Assembly (NCBI GenBank): GCA_029959085.1
Contig: JARWIR010000010.1
Coordinates: forward strand, 19,055,001 to 19,119,000
From: Nemophila menziesii
Lineage: Eukaryota; Streptophyta; Magnoliopsida; Boraginales; Hydrophyllaceae
Direction of reading: 5' to 3'
DNA: 64,000 bases
In this document: positions 45,439 through 56,107 of the stretch, piece by piece
Layout: each line of letters starts with the position of its first letter
Numbering within the stretch: the stretch's first letter is position 1
Translations under genes and position numbers: made by a program
The notes under the pieces: model-generated
Seen by the model: only the letters and a program-made list of their open reading frames with translations
Told to the model about the DNA's origin: nothing
Databases searched by the model: none

Positions 45439-47399
45439 AAAATCAAAAAACTACTCATAAAATTTCACGTAATAATATTTACAAACTAGATTACCTGTAC
45501 ACTTGTCATACTTACGATCAACACAACTCAAATTCAAGATCAGATTAGCTTTGCAATGCATGAAGGAGAGGTTCTTCACTTAACTTACCAAGGAGGCTAT
45601 AGATTGTTCATCTAACATCACTAATATCCAGAGATCCATCTAACTACTCTCCAACGGTACAATCAGTTCTAGATTACATAGCAAAGAATCATAAGGTTGT
45701 AATGTTGTCTTAGGGACGGTATGATACGTATATTTGGATAATTTAGAGTGACTTTTTTGCTCTCTCCTCACTAGACATCAACGAATCGCCCTAGAGCTTG
45801 AGTTACTCTCATAAAGATGTTCTCACTTAACCAAATGAATTTATGCACTAATTAGCATCCCCAATAACCCAATAAAGCATTAAGATGATTACATAAAAAA
45901 TTCCACTTTGTCGGTCCAAATATTTTCAATCTTTTCATATCAATTTTTTTTCTTTTGTAATATAGAGTATGACTCTATTTTTTATGTGAAATATCATGCT
46001 ATTCTTTTCACATATTTCTTTTCTTTTCAATTCTATTTTTTTCCATTTACTTTTACCCCGGCAAAGGGTTACAATATAATAAAACAGTGAATCATCATCA
46101 ACATATAGAGCACAAATACATAAGCTCGAAATTTCCAACCCAATAATAATTCCCATAATTGGGGACCCACCACCCCAAACTCAAGCTCTAAAACGACTGT
46201 CTATTCATTGTGATTCGAGTACGGTTCATATGAAAAAGTCCTAAAATCTAAAGGGATATGACTTATAATATGGCTAAATAAAAAGGCTTTAAAAAGGATA
46301 GAAGGGGTTGAGAAGGATAATAAAATAATAAATGGACAACAAGCTAAAAGGAAACAAGGGGCTTATCAAAGAACCGCCTTAATCACTTTCTAAACTACAC
46401 AATTTCGTCATTCTCTTACCTTTAGCACATTCATCAAATGGGTTTATCCAACTAGCTTGGATCTCACGGCCTACACACCCCTCAAGGTGCCCTAAGATAA
46501 GACATACTTCTACCGTATTTCTCACTAATATTTTCTTTACTATCGATGTGTGTTTTCTGTAATCTATGTTGTAGATCTCCACGCCTAGGCGCGCATAGGC
46601 GCCGCCTCGGCATCAACTCCCCTCTCAGCCGCTTACGCCTAGTTAAAACTTTAAGCGTTTTTAAGCGCCTTAGTCGCCGTGGAATAGGCGCCTAGCCCAT
46701 CTAGGCGCCGATTAATGGCAAAAAATGGCCGCCTAGGCGCCGATTAATAGCTAAACACGCCTGCGTAGGCCTTCTTGTTATTTTTCGTATTCTCGAGAAT
46801 TAATTAATTGATATTATAACTCAATTTTCGGTATTTTTATATTTACTATAGTTTTGTTAGATGAATTTATGACTTAAATAGTTAAAATTGATATAATTGC
46901 TACATATATTACTAAATATAAAAAATTACACAGCAGGATTTAAAACTGTATAATTCCGCCTAGGCCCCGTCTAATCCCGCCTAGGCGCTAGGCCTCGGTC
47001 AACCGCCTAGGCTGCAAAACCGAGATCTACAACATAGCTTGTAAATACTCAAAGCATACAAAATAAAACAACTCATAAACATATTACTTTCTATCATTAA
47101 CTTACTGAGCTTATGCTTTCAAGCTATTAAACACACTCTACATTTAAATCTCATGTATCAAAATTTTTTATTTCTTCTAAAAACTAAAAAATCACATAAT
47201 AATGGAGATGAGAGACAACGAAGCCCCACACCCCCAACTCAAAAATGAGGCATGTCCCCACGACTCGAAAAAGACTCTTAAAAGAAATTAAAAACAAGCA
47301 AATAAAGCATATACATAAATGGTAAGGAAGAAAGAGAACATACTCTCGAGGCTTATTGCCTAGCTTTATCAACATCGAAGATAGGATTTACTGGATCTT
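45435..47399 (-). other. 3' untranslated region of element D
   Basis: Non-coding. Shares blocks with the 3' UTRs of B and F: the complement of the ccctttgccggggtaa block near 46055-46072, and copies of the accccaaactc box (complement of gagtttggggt) at 46172-46182 and, with one mismatch, near 47230. A MITE (46564-47037) is inserted in it. Confidence 0.75.
46564..47037 (+). mobile_element. MITE copy 1 with CCTAGG-rich ends
   Basis: A 474-bp element bounded by ctatgttgtagatctcc and its inverted copy gagatctacaacatag. Both ends are GC-rich and packed with cgcctaggcg-type palindromes; the middle is AT-rich. Flanks tctgtaat and cttgtaaa match at five of eight positions, weak support for an 8-bp TSD (hAT-like). 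A second copy in opposite orientation, with a better TSD, is at 49404-62086. Confidence 0.8.
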
Positions 47400-48593
47400 C
47401 CGCTAAATCGCGCTTTAATTACTTAAGGAGTGTCATGATGTGCACCTTATTTGCTTTGATTTGTGCCACATCATTGACCAAGAACGTTTGAGATGCTTTA
47501 ACTTTATTTAATCGTTCCTTCATCCTTTCTTGCAAAATAAGATCCTCTTCTTTTGATTCTTCTTGTGGAGGTTTCTTAATGCCTGCCCCTCCAAAATAGT
47601 CTTGATCCAAGTTTTGTCAATATTATTGCGTATCTTATACATTAGTTTCTCTTCTTCACCTGGAATCACATTCTCTTTTCATACAAGACATGTGATCATA
47701 GTAGGATATTTCATATTAAATAACGAAAGTGGAGAGACCAAAAATTGCATCACCTCCTCAAAGATCAACCGTGCCACATCTACTTATTCCCCTCTTAAAA
47801 CACAATTCAAAAAAGATGGTGTTTCTGTTAGTTACATCTGAATTTTATGTGTTTCAAAAGGTGTTTGGTGTAAGAAAATTTGGCCAAACACTTACATCCG
47901 CTTGAAGATATTTGTAATGCCTAGGTGCCTTCAGTTATCCCTTATGTGATTGCACTTTCTCTTCATCTAATACATGCTCAAAAAGTTGTTTTAATCGAAA
48001 GTATTGATATTTTCCACCGCTTTTCTAAACTTATATGGTCCAACGAATTTCTTGAACTGGAAGTGGTTTCGAATCTCTTCAATTGTAAAATGAACTAATT
48101 TATCTTTAACTGGAAGACGACCTTCACTATCTCATCTAAAGAGGCCAAAATATAACTCGAAAACGAACTCCATACATAAATTTGAACGTCTCATCATGAA
48201 GGTAGACCAACCGAATCTATCTCCTATCTCTAGAAATCTTTTATAATTACCTTCTCCGACTTCTTTTCTGAATACTCTCTCAAGAGAAAAGGTCAATTCT
48301 GGTAAATGCATGTTTACGGAAGCTAACAAGGCCTTTGAAGCTTCATTCATCTCGAGCATAGGAATATCAATTTGTAGAGGTTGTGGTGTCTTCTCCTTGA
48401 AATTTGTAATCTTTTTGCTCTTTGAATTTACCACAACATGCTTCCCACTACTCTCTTAACCTGTTTTACCCTTTTTCTTCATACTAGAACTTTAAACTTT
48501 CTCAATCTTCTTCTTCTCAATAGAACCCAATATCTTATTTTGATTTTTCTTCATCTTTCTAACAGTAAATAATGATTATGTTCTTTTCGTCAT
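47400..48593 (-). pseudogene. Long 3' ORF of element D (MTKR family)
   Basis: Starts at 48591-48593 with MTKRT, then a Lys-rich segment and an open stretch (48132-48434) with E-L-T-F-S-L-E-R-V-F-R-K-E and R-S-N-L-C-M-E-F-V-F. Further down: V-K-D-K-L-V-H-F-T-I-E-E-I-R-N-H-F, V-D-V-A-R-L-I-F-E-E-V-M, and a Glu/Lys-rich coiled tail (47419-47610). It resembles the 'putative plant transposon protein' domain found after pol in Athila-type elements; that name is from memory of the family. No membrane segment is seen. B and F keep only a short protein here. Stops and frameshifts throughout. Confidence 0.6.
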
Positions 48594-49011
48594 CTCAACT
48601 AACCTCTAACTCAAAGCTTTGAACACTCTAGAAATTTGTAACCCTTGATTTTAGGTTGAACAAGTGTTGTTTAGGTTAGGAATGGTGTAAGGATGATGAA
48701 TCTCTATGTGGGTAGGATGAACTCTTGCTTGATTGGTATGGGTTTAAGAAATTGTTGGATAAGATTTGGAAATTTTGGTTTTGATTCTTGGATTCTAGGT
48801 GTTTTGATTCGATTTGGGTGGTTGAATCTTTTTTCTAATGATGTAGGGAATGACTTGGATGTGAATTTATGGTGATTGGGTAGTATTTTGATGTAAGGTG
48901 AAGGTTTGTTGAAACTTTAATGGAGTTGGGAGAGCATTGGGGAAGAAAGAGAGGCTTAAGGATTAAAAATTCGTAACTACAGACTAACCTTCTACTCAAA
49001 CCCTATTTATT
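48594..49011 (-). promoter_or_regulatory. TATA-like box and leader of the 3' ORF (element D)
   Basis: Minus-strand aataaata (49011-49004) next to the palindrome array, then an about 410-nt leader to the ATG at 48593. The leader resembles that of C (ccttaagcctctctttg; ctcccaactccatt). Promoter activity is inferred from the shared layout. Confidence 0.45.
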
Positions 49012-49015
49012 ACTT

Positions 49016-49345
49016 GATCGGGCGGTGCACCGGACTGGTCATGCGGTGTACCGCATGAAAGTTCGGATGGACCCTTTGCCATGATCTTGACTAAACGGTT
49101 TAGGTTAAGGAGTCTCAGCAAAGACCCTGATTTTGCATACCATTGTAACGGTTGTCGTATCGCGCGGTGCACCAGACTGGACCTGCGCAATCCCGCATGA
49201 ATGTTCTGTTAGAGACCGTCGTCACGGTCTGGCGCGAATGACGATACGGTCTATGTGCGCTGGACCGTTTTTGTTGAACTGTGTCACGGTTTTCTGGGTG
49301 CGGTGTACCGGAGCCCTCGTGCGGTATACCGCACGAAATTTCTGT
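49016..49345 (-). repeat. Tandem palindrome array (element D)
   Basis: Three units with gcggtgtaccgc, gcggtgcaccg and gcggtataccgc cores and a gaccgtc..tcacggtc segment, spaced about 140 bp. Position within the element is the same as in B, C and F. Confidence 0.85.
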
Positions 49346-49758
49346 TTTTTCGCTAAATTTTTGCGGTTTTTCTCCCTAACTTGATTTCTTAAGTACCTAC
49401 ACACTATGTTGTAGATCTCCGATTTGCGGCCTAGACGGGCGACCAGAGCTTAGCGCCTAGGCGGGATTACACGGGGCCTAGGCGGAATTATACGGTTTTG
49501 AGTCCTGCTGTGTAATTTTGTATATTTAGTAATATATATGTACTAATTATATCAATTTTAACTATTTAAGTCATAAAATTAATCAAATACTAAATATAAA
49601 ATTACTAAAAATTGATTTATGATATCAATTAAAGAATTCTCGAGAATAAGAGAAATAACAAGAAGGCCTATGTGTGCATGTTTTCCATTAATCGGCGCTT
49701 AGACGGCCATTTTTTGCCATTAATCGGCGCCTAGGCGGCCTACGCGCGTATTCCACGG

Positions 49759-51527
49759 TGATGTCTCCCGATTTGTTCTAATTATTAGCCCCTTGGAGAC
49801 ATCCTTTTAGGTGAATAAATGACTTATTTGATAGACTTTTAGGCTTAATTGATCATATTGCACTTTCTCCCCTTGGAAATTAACTATTTGCAGAATCTCA
49901 GCTTTTGTGCGTAAATTTGACTATTTTTAATGCAAAGTTAATTGGTTCTTGAATCTCATGAAAGACCAATCCAAGGAGAAAAAGTGAGAATAAAGTCTTA
50001 GTGTATTTTAGAGTGTTAGGAAGTGATTTCTAGTCGAGTTTCTATTTTTAGAGTACACTTTCCTATTTCGATTTCTTGATTTATTGATTTATTCTTTTTA
50101 AGCATATGCGGTTTAATTATTTATTTATTGTGAAGCTTTAAAAGATAAATGGTAATTACTTAGAGACCAAGTCAAGATAAAGATGAAAGGAAAGAATATT
50201 TCCATGAAAATAAGAAGATTTAGGAAAGATTTATTCAAAGGAGGAAAAGATAAAGCTGTTTTTTGAAATCTGAGAATCCAGCCACGTTTTAGAGATTAAA
50301 TCATAATAAAAGATTGGCTAGGTTTCTGGACGAGTGGTCTGCACCAATAGAAAGCTCTTTCCAAGACAAGCAGTTTCATATATTGGAACTTCTCAAACGG
50401 ATAAGTATTGAAAAAGATATGACCAAATCAAATCAGCAGAATCTTATCTTTTAGAAGCTACGAATTTGAGAGTCCTTGACTTGTCTTCTACTCTAAGCAA
50501 ATTCGACCTAGGGTCCTCCAACACCTATAAATACACCCCTTAACCTCCTACTTTCACACACTTCAGAGAATTAACAAGAGGCTTAAGGTTTTCAAGTCAG
50601 AGCAAGAAGGAGAGAAGAAGCTAGAAGCTGGAGGAATCCTGTTCTTCCAACCATAGTCTATCTACCCTTTAGGTTTTTCATTTATCTTTTGTATTTGAAC
50701 ATGAATTCCTTTTATTTAATGTTAGTCTTTAATTTCATTATGAGCTAAATTTCTTTATACTTGAGAATCGCATAATAGGGATGAACCTTAATTAATGAAT
50801 TTATGTTTTGAATTTGGGATTGTTTAGATTTAAACTGAATTGAGTTTTAGGTATTGGATATTACTTTGTTTTCATTACTAATTCTTTTAGGAACAACTAG
50901 AATTAGCTTTTAGTATTTGGGCTATTCACTTTAGTGGCGAAGTGATCATCCGACAGGGGGGTTTGAATACAGATCTAGGTAATACCCGTGTAATGTCCGT
51001 TATTGACCGACAGGCTTAACTAGTTACATAGCCAAAGAGGTAAAATCATATCATCCGAAGAGCCATATTCGACCATACAGGTGTTTATGATACTTTAGGA
51101 TAGCTTCTAGGTCCACCCGACAGGGGGCTAGGAGATATTAGAGTCCCGACTAATATTATAATTCCAATTCTACCCTTAAACATAGCATAGATCACATTGA
51201 TTAGGTGGATTCCTTTTCGAGGATCAAGTATCTCTCTTATCTGAAGTTAGTTGTTATTTGATTTATTTCCTTTCTGTTACTTAATTCTAGTCTTTACTTT
51301 ATTTTGCATCTTTTAATTTACAAAAACCAAACAAAAATCTATTTCTTTTACTGTTAATTTTCATTCAAGCAACTAGTTCCATTTATTGCATAACACTTTG
51401 AATCATACCTAATCCGTCCCTGAGATCAAAATCCCGTTTACCGGATATTACTTGGACGACCCGTACACTTGCGGTACGTGTCTTGCCTTTTTAGGTGTGT
51501 TTATTTAGAACACACTAGGGGACACCA
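49759..51527 (+). repeat. 5' LTR of element F
   Basis: Starts tgatgtctccc and ends ggacacca. TATA-like cctataaatacacc near 50533. Foldback of the first 46 nt (49759-49804) and a U5 hairpin GTGTGTT-tatttag-AACACAC (51495-51515). Same length as the 3' LTR. Confidence 0.97.
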
Positions 51528-51533
51528 AGTTTT

Positions 51534-51551
51534 TGGCGCCGCTGCCGGGAA
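51534..51551 (+). promoter_or_regulatory. Primer binding site of element F
   Basis: TGGCGCCGCTGCCGGGAA, six nt after the LTR end. It differs from the B and C sites only at the 3' end. tRNA-Asp type by family knowledge. Confidence 0.85.
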
Positions 51552-51644
51552 CGGTAGCGTGTGACCACGGTGTTAGCCGTAAGTGTTTTAGTTGCTAGTT
51601 TTTAGTTTAGTTTAAATTTTTATTTTTTAGTTTTACGCTTCGGG

Positions 51645-52564
51645 TTGTTCTTGTTTTCTCAGATTTACAGGTTTTGGTATATGCTTGGAGATATCGTGAT
51701 CCTTGATAATCCCGAACGCCTATTACGAGAGAAAAACAAAAGAGATAAAGAAGCAAGAGAACAAGCAAAGTTAGAAAAACCAATGGCAGAAGATAATGCT
51801 CAAGATCCCGTGATTCAGTTGGATGACAACGGTCTCCCAATAGTTCCACCGGTAGGAGTTCAATTACCAATTCCACCGGTAGGAGTCCAATTACCAGCTC
51901 CTCTCGGAAATCAACAACAAGTCAACAATAATGGTGGAGTACTTCAAGATCATGGACCGCAGATCTTTCAACCGAACAACCATGGACCTTTTCTTCTACC
52001 ACCACTAGGACTCCGTCCTCCTGCAATTCAAGGATTTCGATTCAGACCAGACGCAGGGATGATCAACCAATTTACAACCGTGGTACAGTATAGTGGTGCA
52101 GCTCGTGAAGATCCTATTCGTGCTATGTATAAGTTTATGCAAATCTGTGATGCATATGTCACCCTAGAGTAACCCAAGAACAAATGTACTTTCATATGTT
52201 TCCGTTCTTCCTCACCGGAGGAGCAAGTGAGTGGTATGATCAACAGCCACACAACGCGATTGTGACTTGGGATCAACTTCAGACAGCCTTTTTCGATAGG
52301 TACTATCCTCAAACTGTTCGACTTAGCAGGCAATTAGATATTGTTTATTTTCGCCAAGAGCCAGGAGAAACTGTAGGAGCTGCATGGACTCGTTTTCAAA
52401 CATTATTACGCAAGTTCCCATTACATGGGTACTCTCTTGAATTACAACTTGGAATATTTTATCGAATTTTAGGTGATGCTGCAAAAGATAAAATCGGTAC
52501 TATGTGCCAAGGTGGTCTTATGATGGTCACAACTGATCAATCTCTGATTATCATGGACTAAATT
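51645..52564 (+). pseudogene. gag of element F
   Basis: Two ATGs are possible (51645, 51681, same frame). A charged N-terminus is followed by repeats of P-P-V-G-V-Q-L-P, then the gag core: F-R-P-D-A-G-M-I-N-Q-F, A-M-Y-K-F-M-Q-I-C-D-A-Y. A one-base loss near 52165 shifts the frame; the rest (52184-52561) has F-L-T-G-G-A-S-E-W-Y-D and the F-P-L-H-G-Y box. A TAA at 52559-52561 precedes the zinc knuckle, which lies in the next frame block. Confidence 0.9.
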
Positions 52565-55500
52565 GTGAAGAATGAAATGAGTTGGCAATCATCGAAATCA
52601 TCGGTTAGAGCTTCGGAGAGAGGTACTTTGAATTTGGATACAGAAACCGCTTTGAACGCTAAGATTGCCGCACTTGAGAACAAACTGAAACAATTATCTA
52701 TGTCGAATAAAGCTGTGGTAAACGTTGTGAATGAACCAGAATTATGTTCTAGTTGTGGAGGAGATGATCATGGATGGGAAGAATGTGCCAACAACCCAGA
52801 ATCCGTATACTTCGTTAATCAGCGAGGTAACTATTCAGGTGGTCAAGGGTATGGAAATCAAAACAGAAATCATCCAGGCTTTCAGTACTCAAATCCACAA
52901 GGGGCAGCCAATCCTGGAACTTATCAACAAAGGCCTCAAGGGAACAACTATCAGTTTCGAACGCAAAACCAATACCAAGGAAATCAAACCAGAACAGATC
53001 AAGACGCGTATGCCGACACACTAGCTCAAAAAGCGCTACCTTCTCAACCTCAAGAAGGTGCAATTACCGCAAGTGAGTTAGCACGTACTGTAACAAAATA
53101 CGTGTCAGATGCAGAGAAGAGGTCAGAGAAAATCGAAAACCAGCTATCTCGATTTATGGACGATACCCACACAAGAGAGAATAGAATAAATGAAACATTG
53201 AACTCACATTCTGCTTCGCTAAAAGTCTTGGAGACTCAAATATCAAAGATCGCCAACAGTTTGAATGTTCGAGGTCAAGGCCAACTCCCGAGTAACACAG
53301 AACTTCCTACACAAAAGGAGGAGTGTAGTGCGATCACCACCAGAAGCGGTAAGACTGTGCAACCACCACCCTTCCCGGTTATGAAAGAAAAAGAAGTTAC
53401 TAGAAAAGAAAAACCGTTAGAAGAGGTGGAAGAGAAAGATGAAGAACCTGAAGTGATAGAAGTGGAGAAGAGTCCGGAAGTCCCGAAAAAGAAAGACGTT
53501 GCAGAAACCCGTCCTCCTCCACCCTTTCCTTCAAGAGTTCAGAAGAAAGGAGATATGGTCGAATATCAAAGATTCTTGAATAGAGTGAGAGGTCTCAATA
53601 TTAACATTCCGTTGTTAGAAGCCATCAAACACATACCAAAATACGTGAAGTTTTTAAAGAGAGCCCTCACCAACAAAAGACCATATTGCGATAATGAAAT
53701 GGTAGGGTTACCTGAAGAGTGTAGTGCCATCTGTCAGAGCAAACTACCACCGAAGCTACTTGATCCAGGAAGTTTTACGCTTCCAATCTCGATTGGTAGT
53801 GAGTGGAAGGGGAAAGCTTTATGCGATTTAGGCGCGAGAATTAATCTCATGCCCAAGTCAATTTTTGATATGCTAAAGATTGGAGATATGCGACCTACCT
53901 CTATGGTCCTACAAATGGCAGACAGATCCCTCGTGCATCCTAAGGGACGAATCGAAGATGTCCTCGTCAAAGCAGGTACTCTAGTTTTTCCTGTATATTT
54001 TGTTATCCTTGAATACGACGCGGATAGGAATGTCCCCATAATCTTGGGAAGACCATTCCTAGCCATGGGGCGTACATTGATTGATGTAGAAAACGGCGAA
54101 TTAACCATGAGAATCCAAGACGAGAAGGTCAAATTCAATGTATTTCGAGCCATGAAATTCCCAGATGTTCCTGGAGATTGTTTCCGAATGGATATAGCAG
54201 AACACGCCGCACAAGAGGTATTTGATTGTTTTAATTATGATGACATCTTGCAGACTGCTTTAACATTAGATATACCGGAGATGATGGAAGAGCTAGCCGA
54301 CACAGTGGCAGCTCTTAACTCTGAAAATCCAAAATATAGGCGTCTAGCCCACGAACCATTGCGTGATGCAGGGGAGATTGAGCCTCCAAAGAAACCATCC
54401 ATTGAGTCTCCCCCGAAGATAGAAGAGAAACCACTGCCGTCCCACTTGAGGTATGCATATTTAGGTACTAACAACACTCTACCTGTTATTGTTTCAGCTA
54501 CTTTAACAGGTCCTCAAGAAGACAAACTATTGCGTGTACTACGAGCAAATAAAGAGGCAATAGGTTGGACTATTGCTGACATTAAAGGCATTAACCCTTC
54601 CTATTGCCAACACAAGATCATTCTGGAGGACAACAGTACACGTTCAGTTGAAGGACAGGGAAGATTGATGCCTGCGATGAAGGAAGTGGTAAAGAAAGAA
54701 GTGATCAAGCTACTAGATGCGGGGATTATCTACCCCATAGCTAGTAGCGATTGTGTAAGTCCAGTTCAATGCGTACCAAAGAAAGGTGGTATCACTACCA
54801 TCCTGAATGACAAGAATGAAGCCATACCCTCGAGGACCGTTGTTGGTTGGAGAGTTTGTATGGATTACCGAAAGTTGAACAAGGCTACTAGAAAAGACCA
54901 TTTTCCACTCCCGTTCATTGATCAGATGTTGGACAAGCTAGCCGGTATAGAGAACTATTGTTTCTTAGATGGGTATTCCGGTTACAATCAAATTTGCATA
55001 GATCCTGATGACCAACACAACACCACATTCACATGTCCTTTTGGTACTTTCGCTTACCGAAGGATGCCTTTTGGACTATGTAATGCACCTGCTACTTTCC
55101 AACGTTGCATGATGGCAATCTTTGGAGATATGATTCATCGATTTCTTGAGGTATTCATGGATGACTTTTCTGTTTTTGGAGATAACTTTGATGCTTGTTT
55201 GCAGAATCTAGAAAAAGTATTGATTAGATGTAAGGAAACCGATTTGGTCTTGAATTGGGAGAAGTGTCACTTTATGGTTCGTGAAGGAATAGTATTGGGA
55301 CACAAAGTATCAAGCGCTGGGTTAGAAGTTTATCGTGCGAAGATTGAAGTTATCAAAACTCTTCCCCCTCCTGTTTTGGTAAAAGGGGTAAGGAGTTTTC
55401 TAGGCCATGCTGGGTTTTATCGCCGTTTTATCAAGGACTTTTCAAAGATTTCAAAACCTTTGTGCAACTTACTCGAGAAGGACACCAAATTCCTTTTTGA

Positions 55501-55576
55501 TGAAGCTTGCATAAAGGCATTCCAAGAGCTTAAAGAGAAACTGATTACTGCACCGATTGTGCTACCACCTGATTAG
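52565..55576 (+). CDS. gag zinc knuckle, protease and RT of element F (1003 codons)
   Basis: Long open frame. Zinc knuckle C-SS-C-GGDD-H-GWEE-C near residue 60; Gln/Asn-rich region; Glu/Lys/Pro linker; protease near 420 with DLGARINLMP (Ser to Arg beside the active site); I-I-L-G-R-P-F near 490; RT from about 700, with C-M-D-Y-R-K-L-N-K, FLDGYSGYNQ, and EVFMDDFSVFGD near 864 carrying the two catalytic Asp. It ends in TAG after P-P-D, and RNase H follows in the same frame. Normally this would be one gag-pol polyprotein. Confidence 0.9.
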   Translation: MKNEMSWQSSKSSVRASERGTLNLDTETALNAKIAALENKLKQLSMSNKAVVNVVNEPELCSSCGGDDHGWEECANNPESVYFVNQRGNYSGGQGYGNQNRNHPGFQYSNPQGAANPGTYQQRPQGNNYQFRTQNQYQGNQTRTDQDAYADTLAQKALPSQPQEGAITASELARTVTKYVSDAEKRSEKIENQLSRFMDDTHTRENRINETLNSHSASLKVLETQISKIANSLNVRGQGQLPSNTELPTQKEECSAITTRSGKTVQPPPFPVMKEKEVTRKEKPLEEVEEKDEEPEVIEVEKSPEVPKKKDVAETRPPPPFPSRVQKKGDMVEYQRFLNRVRGLNINIPLLEAIKHIPKYVKFLKRALTNKRPYCDNEMVGLPEECSAICQSKLPPKLLDPGSFTLPISIGSEWKGKALCDLGARINLMPKSIFDMLKIGDMRPTSMVLQMADRSLVHPKGRIEDVLVKAGTLVFPVYFVILEYDADRNVPIILGRPFLAMGRTLIDVENGELTMRIQDEKVKFNVFRAMKFPDVPGDCFRMDIAEHAAQEVFDCFNYDDILQTALTLDIPEMMEELADTVAALNSENPKYRRLAHEPLRDAGEIEPPKKPSIESPPKIEEKPLPSHLRYAYLGTNNTLPVIVSATLTGPQEDKLLRVLRANKEAIGWTIADIKGINPSYCQHKIILEDNSTRSVEGQGRLMPAMKEVVKKEVIKLLDAGIIYPIASSDCVSPVQCVPKKGGITTILNDKNEAIPSRTVVGWRVCMDYRKLNKATRKDHFPLPFIDQMLDKLAGIENYCFLDGYSGYNQICIDPDDQHNTTFTCPFGTFAYRRMPFGLCNAPATFQRCMMAIFGDMIHRFLEVFMDDFSVFGDNFDACLQNLEKVLIRCKETDLVLNWEKCHFMVREGIVLGHKVSSAGLEVYRAKIEVIKTLPPPVLVKGVRSFLGHAGFYRRFIKDFSKISKPLCNLLEKDTKFLFDEACIKAFQELKEKLITAPIVLPPD

Positions 55577-56107
55577 AAACGTCCCTTCGAAGTTATGTGT
55601 GATGCTAGTGATTCTGCTATGGGTGCGGTGTTGGGTCAAAGAAAAGATAAAGTGTTTCATTCGATTTATTATGCAAGCAAGACCTTCACCAGTGCTCAAA
55701 TTAATTACACGGTAACTGAAAAGGAGATTTTAGCGGTTGTTTACGCCTTTGACAAATTTCGTTCCTATCTCTTTGGGGCAAAAATTGTTGTATTCACCGA
55801 CCATTCCGCTATTAAGTACTTGATGGAGAAGAAATATGCGAAGCCGCGATTGATCAGATGGGTTTTATTGCTACAAGAGTTTGATTTGGAGATTCGGGAT
55901 CGAAAGGGTTGTGATAATCAGGTTGCTGATCATTTGTCACGTCTTGAAGGTTCTAAGTCTAATGGAGGATCTGAGTTGGTTAGAGAGGAGTTTCCTGACG
56001 AGAGTTTGTTTTCAGTTTATTCATTAGAGACTCCTTGGTATGCGGATATTGCAAATCTTATTGTGAGTGGTTCTTTTCCTCAAGGAGCTACCTCACAAGA
56101 GAAAAAA
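55577..56107 (+). pseudogene. RNase H of element F
   Basis: In frame with the upstream ORF after TAG 55574-55576. [27 protein letters not shown] and V-F-T-D-H-S-A-I carry the catalytic acids; ends H-L-S-R-L-E-G. A frameshift in an A6 run (56102-56107) separates it from integrase. Confidence 0.88.

Noticed and set aside
45243..45458. Open frame with Tyr-Ile repeats
   Set aside because: Simple translation of the (TA)n microsatellite.
48693..48875. Plus-strand frame MMNLYVGRMNSCL
   Set aside because: Antisense to the leader of the element D 3' ORF; a similar frame appears in C only because the leaders are homologous.
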